A stretch of 64,000 bases of DNA from Bacillus sp. Marseille-Q3570 (lineage in GTDB: Bacteria; Bacillota; Bacilli; Bacillales; Fictibacillaceae). Position numbers and translations under genes: made by a program. The DNA is taken from positions 186,001-250,000 of the forward strand of contig NZ_CAMGYZ010000004.1 of the NCBI RefSeq assembly GCF_946151055.1. Direction: 5' to 3'. Each line of letters opens with the position of its first letter. Within the stretch, counting starts at the first letter, position 1. Below, piece after piece: positions 57,795 through 64,000 of this stretch. Below the pieces are notes generated by a model. It searched no databases. It was given only the letters and a program-made list of their open reading frames with translations, and was not told the DNA's origin.

Positions 57795-58051
57795 CGCCTG
57801 GTTTGATACCCCTTTCTCCTTACACCTGAAGAAGCTGCGTCTATATTGATTGGGGACTGACTTCAAAAAAGTCAGCCTCTCTCATGTTGTTTTTCGACAA
57901 TATTACAATTATATATTCTCTAAAATGAAATGAAAACCTCTTCGAAAAAAGTGAAAAAGCTTACTTTCGTTCCACTGTATGTCTTAGGTCATAGAAAAAT
58001 TTTTTTTGCAGAAAATAAGATTATCCCGAGCATGAGGACAGGAGTGGAAAC

Positions 58052-58252
58052 ATGAAAATCATCGGCATTACGATCCTACTGGTATGTGCCTTCGTCGCCA
58101 TGACTGTTTTGATGGATTACAAACTGGATACTCATATCGAAATCCTCGACCAATTGAACCCGTTGAAGGTACCAGAAGAATTCGAGTTTGTGTTAGTATT
58201 CTTCCTTCTTTTATTTTTAGGTGTCCAATTTTATATCACTTTACAGCGTTGA
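58052..58252 (+). CDS. Small two-helix membrane protein, candidate ger D-type subunit
   Basis: 66 residues: helix 1 IGITILLVCAFVAMTVLMDY (about 3-22), a hydrophilic loop YKLDTHIEILDQLNPLKVPEEF, and helix 2 FEFVLVFFLLLFLGVQFYI. AGGAGTGG sits before ATG 58052. It converges on gerKB and overlaps its 3' end by 17 nt. Small two-helix D proteins are known to be encoded in or beside germinant-receptor operons, so this may be the GerK D subunit; I do not see enough sequence identity to claim it. Confidence 0.6.
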   Translation: MKIIGITILLVCAFVAMTVLMDYKLDTHIEILDQLNPLKVPEEFEFVLVFFLLLFLGVQFYITLQR

Positions 58253-59342
58253 ACTCCTTCCGATAACGGACTGCAAGGATGGCTAGAACCAGGAAAGGCA
58301 CACCAAGCTGTAATGGCAGGTGTAAAAAGAAGGGCACGAGGATCATTCCTTCTTCTAGATGCTCGGAAAAGTTCGAAGTGATGGTCAGTGCTCCAAACAA
58401 GATCACTAAGCTGATGGGATAAAAGAGCTGTTTGAATTTGTCGACATTGAAAACTGAAGCAGTACAAGATACTGCAACATAATAAAAAATGGACACTTTG
58501 AAAAACATACCGATGATCAAGATGAAAACACCGATTGCATCAAGACGTTGGATAAACTGTCCGATTTGGATATGGCTGATGGTCATCAGTAAAGGAAAGG
58601 TGGTTCGTGCAGCAGTTTCAGCACCAAGGACTGCTATATCCATCATAGCTGTAAAGGCAAGCATCACACCACTTGTCAAAATCGCAAAATACCCCGTCGG
58701 CCTGATCTTCTTCGTTTTATTGACATATCTGAACAACATCAAGAAAGCAACCAATTCTCCGAACGGAAAGGTCATCGTCATCGGGAAAGCCGTCTTCAAT
58801 ATCACTCCCCAACCATCCCCTAAGTAAGGTTGTAATTTTTTCAAATCAACTGCTTTAGAGGCAAATAATAAGGCGATACCTAAGAACACCAGCCCGGTAA
58901 GGATAGGGAAATAAAATTCACTTGTCCTAGCGAGCACTTCTATCCCTTTCGAAATGACGTAAAATGAAGCGAGGATCATGATCGTTAAAATAACGAACAA
59001 CGGTGTTTCCACCAGGGTGGCTGAAAGCAGCAATTCACCAAAATCACGGAGAATACGAGCTGCAAGATAAGTGAAATAAATGATGTATATGAATCCAACT
59101 GCTTTTCCAACTACTTTCCCGAAGGCCATTTGGAGCATATCCATATAAGTGTTTTCAGGATCGTACAGATGAATCCGAGTATACATCCAGAATAACACCA
59201 TACCTGCTACCATTCCTAGCAAGATAGCGATCCATGAACCCTGCTTCGCTTGTAGACCAAGCCCCACTACAACTGCACTGCCAAGTTGGAAGAAGACCAT
59301 CAATACATATAGTTGTATGGTGCTTATTTTTACTTGTTCCAT
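58236..59342 (-). CDS. gerKB: Germinant receptor B subunit
   Basis: Integral inner spore-membrane component of a GerA-family germinant receptor; belongs to the amino acid/polyamine/organocation superfamily. 368 residues from MEQVKISTIQLYVLMVFFQLGSAVVVGLG, with about ten helices. The frame extends 67 codons upstream, overlapping gerKC, but AAGGAGG precedes ATG 59342. Conserved features: ENTYMDMLQMAFGKVVGKAVG, ILASFYVISKGIEVLARTSEF, and FPFGELVAFLML. Third gene of gerKA-KC-KB, 34 nt after gerKC. Confidence 0.93.
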   Translation of the reverse strand: MEQVKISTIQLYVLMVFFQLGSAVVVGLGLQAKQGSWIAILLGMVAGMVLFWMYTRIHLYDPENTYMDMLQMAFGKVVGKAVGFIYIIYFTYLAARILRDFGELLLSATLVETPLFVILTIMILASFYVISKGIEVLARTSEFYFPILTGLVFLGIALLFASKAVDLKKLQPYLGDGWGVILKTAFPMTMTFPFGELVAFLMLFRYVNKTKKIRPTGYFAILTSGVMLAFTAMMDIAVLGAETAARTTFPLLMTISHIQIGQFIQRLDAIGVFILIIGMFFKVSIFYYVAVSCTASVFNVDKFKQLFYPISLVILFGALTITSNFSEHLEEGMILVPFFLHLPLQLGVPFLVLAILAVRYRKEFNAVK

Positions 59343-59376
59343 AGTATGTGCCTTCCTCCTTGCCCAATTGTTTTGC

Positions 59377-60567
59377 TCAGTTCGATCCGGATGGATAGAT
59401 GGTTTTCGTACGAAGTCCCGCTCTTCTAATCTGGAAATCTGTACTGACATCCACTTCAGCTTCAGAAAAAAGATTGTTCCAGTCATGCTTAACCTTTTTC
59501 CATACTTCAGGGTTTTTCCGGTGTAGCCCCTCCCCGAATCCAAAAATATCCAGTTTCAATTCCTGGGCTGAATGGATTGATTTCATGACTTCGTTTGTCA
59601 ACTCTTTTTCTGTTTTCTTTTCCAGCTGATGGACGACCTTTGAAGATTCAATGGCCAATGGACAGTTGACTTCTGCAATATTCCCTTCCAGGCCTAAGTT
59701 TACTTTTAACTTAGGAATTTCCTGTTCCATGTTGACTGTAAGCGATGTGTTCGAACGAATGACTTCGATAGCAATTTTATCTTCTTCTCCCTTACAAGAA
59801 AGATTGACGATCGTACTCTTTATTTTTCCCAATGCTAAAAGAATCCCCCTTGCATCCTTATCGTCAACCCACTCCTGTAAACGGTCTTCCTTGAAGATCG
59901 CTAAGCCATCGATGATCAGGTTCGGTTCTCCGGCACGTTCTTGAGTTACTATTGGCTGTTTATCGGACTTGATTCCAGTGATGATCGGTTGCTTGTTTTT
60001 GATGATCAGTGTCTCGATCATTTCATCAACTGTCATTGCTAATCCTGTACCTATCAGGCTTTCTGTATTTTCAAGGCTCCCACTGATCTTACGTGCAGGT
60101 ATTTCTTCAAGCGGTGTAAGTTGTCGCAAAAGCTCCTCTGCGCTGCTCTCCCTTGCAATCAGGATATGAATCTGTGTCCGGAATTCAGGATCCCGATCAA
60201 TGAGGTCCAGCATGTCACTTAATCCTTGTCGTGCAATTTCTTCACTGACGATGATGTTGCTCGTATGCGAGAAAAACATCCTCCTCGGTACCGATTTTGC
60301 TGCTCTTCTTAATGCCTCGAAAACCGTATCTCCAGTCGAAGTGAACACAACTACCGGCGGGCTTTTATCGGAGTTACCCGAAAATTTAGAAGAAGAACTG
60401 CTAGGCACAGCAATCTGGAATGATATTTTATATCGTCCCTCTTCCGTCCGATCGAAGCCCATTGCCATAACAAGGGCAAGATCAGTCAATTGGCGGCTGT
60501 TCCAACATCCGGTCAAAAGCGGTAGAAGGATGAGCAATAATGAGAACTGGAGGAGGATGCGTTTCAT
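59377..60567 (-). CDS. gerKC: Germinant receptor C subunit, lipoprotein
   Basis: 396-residue lipoprotein. Signal peptide with lipobox LLTGC (Cys about 21), then NSRQLTDLALVMAMGFDRTEEG, the GerAC N-terminal start. GTGDTVFEALRRAAK-type segment TGDTVFEALRRAAKSVPRRMFFSHTSNIIVSEEIARQG is the conserved part of Ger(x)C N domain; the C domain (about 200-390) ends in VWKKVKHDWNNLFSEAEVDVSTDFQIRRAG. AAAGGA precedes ATG 60567. Between gerKA (gap 30 nt) and gerKB, A-C-B order as in gerK of B. subtilis. Confidence 0.93.
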   Translation of the reverse strand: MKRILLQFSLLLILLPLLTGCWNSRQLTDLALVMAMGFDRTEEGRYKISFQIAVPSSSSSKFSGNSDKSPPVVVFTSTGDTVFEALRRAAKSVPRRMFFSHTSNIIVSEEIARQGLSDMLDLIDRDPEFRTQIHILIARESSAEELLRQLTPLEEIPARKISGSLENTESLIGTGLAMTVDEMIETLIIKNKQPIITGIKSDKQPIVTQERAGEPNLIIDGLAIFKEDRLQEWVDDKDARGILLALGKIKSTIVNLSCKGEEDKIAIEVIRSNTSLTVNMEQEIPKLKVNLGLEGNIAEVNCPLAIESSKVVHQLEKKTEKELTNEVMKSIHSAQELKLDIFGFGEGLHRKNPEVWKKVKHDWNNLFSEAEVDVSTDFQIRRAGLRTKTIYPSGSN

Positions 60568-60597
60568 ATTTCCGTTCCTTTCTGTGTTCCTTTAAAT

Positions 60598-62151
60598 CTA
60601 TTCATCGGCAGCTTGTCGTTTCAAAGCATTCGGTTGGGGTGTGTCATGTGGTCTTCTTTTCATCGCCCACAATGGAAAACGGATGAATGTGTCTTTTTGA
60701 TCGCTCGCATTGAATGGAGCAACAGAGGTCAAATAAGGGATACCTAACGATCTCAGGCTACTTAGATGAGCGATCATCATGATCAGGACGATCGTAATTC
60801 CATAAAAGCCGAAAGTAGCAGCTGAAATCATCAATACAAAACGGATCAGCCTTGCTGAAATCGCGATATTGAAGCGTGGTGTCGCAAAACTAGAGATCGC
60901 TGTCAATGCAACGACGATAACCATCACCGGGGATACAAGACCAGCTTGTACTGCCGCTTCCCCGAGGATGACAGCTCCCACGATCGAAATCGCCTGGCCA
61001 ATCGCCCGTGGCATACGAATACCTGCTTCCCGCAGTATTTCAAACGTGATTTCCATGATCATCGCTTCAATGAAAGCAGGAAATGGCACGCCTTCCTGTT
61101 GTGCAGCCAGTCCTAATAATAAGACGGTGGGGATCATTTCTTGATGAAACGTCGTCACTGCTATGTAAATAGAAGGTGCCATCAAAGAAACAAAGAATAC
61201 GAAAATCCGTAACAATCTTAGAAACGTGGCAATATCCGACCGTAAATAATAATCCTCTGGAGAAGTGAAAAATTGAAAAAATGACACCGGCAGGATCAAT
61301 CCAAAAGGCGTCCCTTCCACAAGGACAGTAATCCGCCCTTCCAAAAGGTTTCCTGAGACCACATCTGGCCGTTCCGTGTTCATCACTTGCGGAAATGGAG
61401 TGAAGGTTTGATCCTGTATGAATTCTTCTAAATAACCTGATTCTAGTATTCCATCAATTTCAATTTTGGATAACCGGTCCTTCAATTCTTTTATCAGGCT
61501 CTCCTTTGCAATTCCATCAATGTACAGGATGTTGATTTCAGTTTTCGTCACCTCGCCAATATGCATGGACTTTATACGTAAAGCTGGATTTCTGATCCGC
61601 TGCCTGATCAACGTCGTGTTCGTCCGAAGCGATTCAGTAAAACTATCTTTAGGACCTCTGACCACAAGTTCTGAAGAAGGTTCAGTAATGTCCCTTGTTT
61701 TCCCGCCCTTACAATAGCATCCAATACTTTGATCTGAGCCTTGGATCAGAATTACTGCATCGCCAGAAAGTAATACCGAAACAGTATCATTCCACTTATT
61801 CAATTTCATCGTTTTGGAAGTTGATAATACCGATTCAGTAAAATAGTCGACTGCCTTAATATCATTTGGAACCTCAATCGTTTTCAGGTCCATCAAAGCA
61901 CTGGTGATAGAATGTGTCAGGATATGCTGATCGACCATACCTTCGATATAAATAAGAGCAACTTCTATCCCATTTCCGGATTGAAACCGTTGGATATGTA
62001 AATCGATGCTCTCCCCCATTAGTGTCGTAATATGTTCGATATTGTCATTAAGGTCGGCACTTAGTGGCTCGTTCTTTTTCAAGTTCGCTTGATTGGCTAC
62101 ACGTTCTTTATTCCGATTTTTTTTTGAGGATCTCCCGATTATTTTTTTCAT
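60598..62151 (-). CDS. gerKA: Germinant receptor A subunit
   Basis: 517-residue GerA-type subunit. Start at ATG 62151 (MKKIIGRSSKKNRNKERVAN); the GTG 62199 further up has no ribosome-binding site. N-terminal hydrophilic ligand domain (about 20-280; VALIYIEGMVDQH, VRGPKDSFTESLRTNTTLIRQRI, NILYIDGIA) then about five membrane helices (SFFQFFTSPEDYY, FPAFIEAMIMEITFEILREAGIRMP, SAATFGFYGITIVLIMMIAHLSSLRSLGIPYLTS). First gene of gerKA-KC-KB. Germinant is not predictable. Probably sigma-G dependent but no convincing promoter was seen. Confidence 0.94.
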   Translation of the reverse strand: MKKIIGRSSKKNRNKERVANQANLKKNEPLSADLNDNIEHITTLMGESIDLHIQRFQSGNGIEVALIYIEGMVDQHILTHSITSALMDLKTIEVPNDIKAVDYFTESVLSTSKTMKLNKWNDTVSVLLSGDAVILIQGSDQSIGCYCKGGKTRDITEPSSELVVRGPKDSFTESLRTNTTLIRQRIRNPALRIKSMHIGEVTKTEINILYIDGIAKESLIKELKDRLSKIEIDGILESGYLEEFIQDQTFTPFPQVMNTERPDVVSGNLLEGRITVLVEGTPFGLILPVSFFQFFTSPEDYYLRSDIATFLRLLRIFVFFVSLMAPSIYIAVTTFHQEMIPTVLLLGLAAQQEGVPFPAFIEAMIMEITFEILREAGIRMPRAIGQAISIVGAVILGEAAVQAGLVSPVMVIVVALTAISSFATPRFNIAISARLIRFVLMISAATFGFYGITIVLIMMIAHLSSLRSLGIPYLTSVAPFNASDQKDTFIRFPLWAMKRRPHDTPQPNALKRQAADE

Positions 62152-62434
62152 GAAAAATAGACCCCGTTTCAATGAATGGCTTTCAAATCCATTGTTCACA
62201 TATAAAGGGGGATGTATACGTTATTGAACAGGTGGGGTTTTACTTGTATTCGCGGGAATTTGTAGTTAGTCGAAGTTCTCTCGAGATCCTTAATTTGCTG
62301 CGAAAAGCAAATTTGATTTTTTTGGGCGGATAAGGATAGGATTGCCTCTATTGTCCTGTCCCAATAAAAAACGAACCGGGGTAGGTACACTTCCAAAAAG
62401 TTCCGCTCCAAAATAGTTGTCTCCATAACAAAAA

Positions 62435-62461
62435 CTACTACAGTTGGAGGTACTGTAGTAG
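62435..62461. terminator. Perfect CTACTACAGT hairpin
   Basis: 10-bp perfect stem ctactacagt / actgtagtag with a 7-nt loop, followed on the minus strand by TTTTTG. It sits between gltP's own terminator and gerKA, so it may back up the first or attenuate gerK. The remaining 62152-62434 has no gene. Confidence 0.6.
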
Positions 62462-62489
62462 ATCCGAATTTTATACTTCCATAACTATT

Positions 62490-62527
62490 TAAAAAGCTGA
62501 CCGGAGAATCCTCCTCCGGTCAGCTCT
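62490..62527 (-). terminator. Terminator of the dicarboxylate symporter gene
   Basis: 12-bp stem agctgaccggag / ctccggtcagct then TTTTT on the minus strand. Confidence 0.93.
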
Positions 62528-62547
62528 GTATCTTTTGTGTTATAAAA

Positions 62548-63792
62548 TTAGATATCCAGATCTGGCGTTTTTTGTGGTGCTCCGCCGTGCTTTTCTTCAG
62601 ACTGAGCGACAATGACCGCACAAGCTGCGTCACCAGAAATGTTAACCGCTGTACGAGTCATATCCAATAGACGGTCAACACCTAGCACAAGTCCAATCGC
62701 TTCAACTGGCAGCCCTACTTGCTTGAGGACCATCGCCAGCATAATCAGTCCTACTCCCGGCACACCCGCTGTACCAATACTTGCAAGTACTGCAGTAAGG
62801 ACAACTGTAATAAGCTGCGTCACAGAAAGATCGACCGCATAAACCTGGGCGATGAAAACTGTTGCAACCCCCTGCATGATTGCTGTACCATCCATATTGA
62901 TCGTTGCTCCAAGAGGCTGAACGAAGCTGCTGACCTGTTTTGGTACATTCAAGTTTTCTTGAGCAGTTTTCATGGATACAGGAAGCGTACCGCTACTGCT
63001 GGAGGTACTGAATGCTACCGTCATTGCTGGCGCAAAGGCCTTGAAAAATTTGATCGGATTCATTTTTCCAAGTGTTGAAATAGCTGTTCCATATGTGATC
63101 ATTGCATGCAAGAGCAATGCAAGCAACACTGTTCCGAAATAAAGTCCCATCGCTTGCAACGCATCTAGACCGAAGTTTCCGACTGCAGACGCGATCAATG
63201 CGAATGCACCGTATGGAGCGAGGACCATGACAATATTAACGAGATACATCAGTATGTCATTACCTTCATTAAGCAAACGTCGTACACCTTTTGTTTTTTC
63301 ACCTAACATTGCAACCGCAAACCCTACAAAGATTGAAAAGGCAATGATTTGAAGCATATTTTCCTTCGCCATGGCATCAATCGGATTTGTCGGGATGATG
63401 TTCAACAATGTATCAACGACTGGTGGTGCTTCTTCTGCTTCAAAATTAGCCTGCCCTGTGTCAAAACCTCCACCTGCACCTGGCTGGATGACATAAGCTA
63501 AAGCAAGCCCTATTACAATCGCAATCGTTGTGGTGATAAGAAAGAAACCAATTGTTTTTCCACCGATACGTCCTAGCTTTTTAGGGTCTCCGATTCCCGC
63601 TGCACCTAGAGCTATCGAGAAAAAGACAATCGGTACGACTAGCATTTTGATTAGATTCAAGAAGATCGTTCCGACCGGGCCGAAAACGTATTTATCTAGT
63701 ACTGAGAATAAATCGGCGGCAAAAAGGTTAAGAACAATACCAATGATTATACCTAATATGAGACCGATAATGATTTGTACGCTTAACTTCAT
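62548..63792 (-). CDS. gltT: Dicarboxylate/glutamate:cation symporter (DAACS family)
   Basis: 414 residues, eight helices plus two re-entrant loops of the GltPh fold. Signatures: STSSSSGTLPVSMK (first serine-rich hairpin loop), QPLGATINMDGTAIMQG (helix 7, NMDGT), IGTAGVPGVGLIMLAMVLKQVGLP (second hairpin), and DRLLDMTRTAVNISGDAACAVIV (substrate Arg and Asp). AGGAGG precedes ATG 63792. Family transports glutamate, aspartate or C4-dicarboxylates with Na+ or H+; exact substrate not readable. Strong terminator follows. Confidence 0.93.
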   Translation of the reverse strand: MKLSVQIIIGLILGIIIGIVLNLFAADLFSVLDKYVFGPVGTIFLNLIKMLVVPIVFFSIALGAAGIGDPKKLGRIGGKTIGFFLITTTIAIVIGLALAYVIQPGAGGGFDTGQANFEAEEAPPVVDTLLNIIPTNPIDAMAKENMLQIIAFSIFVGFAVAMLGEKTKGVRRLLNEGNDILMYLVNIVMVLAPYGAFALIASAVGNFGLDALQAMGLYFGTVLLALLLHAMITYGTAISTLGKMNPIKFFKAFAPAMTVAFSTSSSSGTLPVSMKTAQENLNVPKQVSSFVQPLGATINMDGTAIMQGVATVFIAQVYAVDLSVTQLITVVLTAVLASIGTAGVPGVGLIMLAMVLKQVGLPVEAIGLVLGVDRLLDMTRTAVNISGDAACAVIVAQSEEKHGGAPQKTPDLDI

Positions 63793-63918
63793 ATTTTCTC
63801 CTCCTACCTAATTATGTTACGCTATGGGATATTTTCTTATGGTTTATGAGTGTTGTCAAATGTCAATATAAAACATTTCGCATGTTTATACAGGACCAAA
63901 CCCGTTAAAGCATTGATA

Positions 63919-63932
63919 TGTAAGCGTTTGTA
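63919..63932. promoter_or_regulatory. Candidate cre (CcpA) site upstream of the symporter
   Basis: TGTAAGCGTTTGTA fits the cre pattern TGWNANCGNTNWCA with two mismatches, about 130 nt upstream of the symporter start. Plausible for a carbon-source gene; unproven. Confidence 0.35.
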
Positions 63933-64000
63933 ATATTATTCCTTACTAGAAAATAGCAATAAATTCTCTTTTTCCCCTCCTTTTCTGTATGTATAAAATC

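Overview
The window looks like a chromosomal segment of an endospore-forming Bacillaceae species. Evidence: spoIIR, spo0F, a gerK-type germinant receptor operon, a pbpG-type penicillin-binding protein, and a gene order that follows the Bacillus subtilis ywlC-to-ywfO region (ywlC, ywlB, spoIIR, prmC, prfA, tdk, rpmE, rho, glpX, murA2, tal, fbaA, spo0F, ywjG, pyrG, rpoE, acyl-CoA genes, fadF, cls, argS, ywiB, speB, speE, pbpG, ywhD, ywgA, ywfO). It is not B. subtilis itself: it carries icmF/meaB, a B12 riboswitch before ribonucleotide reductase, and many intergenic repeats. No rRNA, tRNA, phage, IS element or CRISPR array was seen.

Layout. 1-1.7 kb: 3' part of a multi-PAS histidine kinase. 1.8-7 kb (minus): ywlC, ywlB, spoIIR, then prfA-prmC. 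7.2-10 kb: a small unknown gene, a CoA-disulfide reductase and a lipoprotein. 10.3-21.9 kb (mostly minus): tdk, rpmE, rho, glpX, murA2, tal, fbaA, spo0F, ywjG (plus), pyrG and rpoE. 22.4-34.3 kb (minus): a fatty-acid/branched-chain acyl-CoA catabolic cluster, fadF, thiolase, 3-hydroxyacyl-CoA dehydrogenase, two acyl-CoA dehydrogenases, meaB, a TetR regulator and icmF. 34.5-45.2 kb: cardiolipin synthase, ZIP transporter, RDD protein, hydrolase, XapX peptide, argS-ywiB, a second multi-PAS kinase and speB-speE. 45.7-58.3 kb: pbpG, ywhD, a purine permease, glycerophosphodiesterase, a DUF1992 protein, nrdAB under a cobalamin riboswitch, ywgA-ywfO and a small two-helix membrane protein. 58.2-63.8 kb (minus): gerKA-KC-KB and a dicarboxylate/glutamate symporter.

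How it works together. Two paralogous soluble PAS kinases without partner regulators sit in the same window as Spo0F, the phosphorelay entry point. SpoIIR links forespore sigma-F to mother-cell sigma-E activation, and PbpG and GerK serve spore cortex or germination. Acyl-CoA degradation depends on B12 through IcmF and its GTPase chaperones, while the B12 riboswitch on nrdAB suggests this reductase is shut down when B12 is plentiful.

The most unusual material is intergenic. (1) A ~190-nt element occurs at three loci with the same layout: two direct units about 51 nt apart, then two inverted units about 51 nt apart. (2) Several arrays have a locus-specific motif repeated every 20-21 nt. (3) A ~60-bp GCCAAGCC family has four copies. 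(4) A 47-bp tandem repeat with GTGCCTGGCACC palindromes lies upstream of the lipoprotein gene. None of these is explained by the genes.
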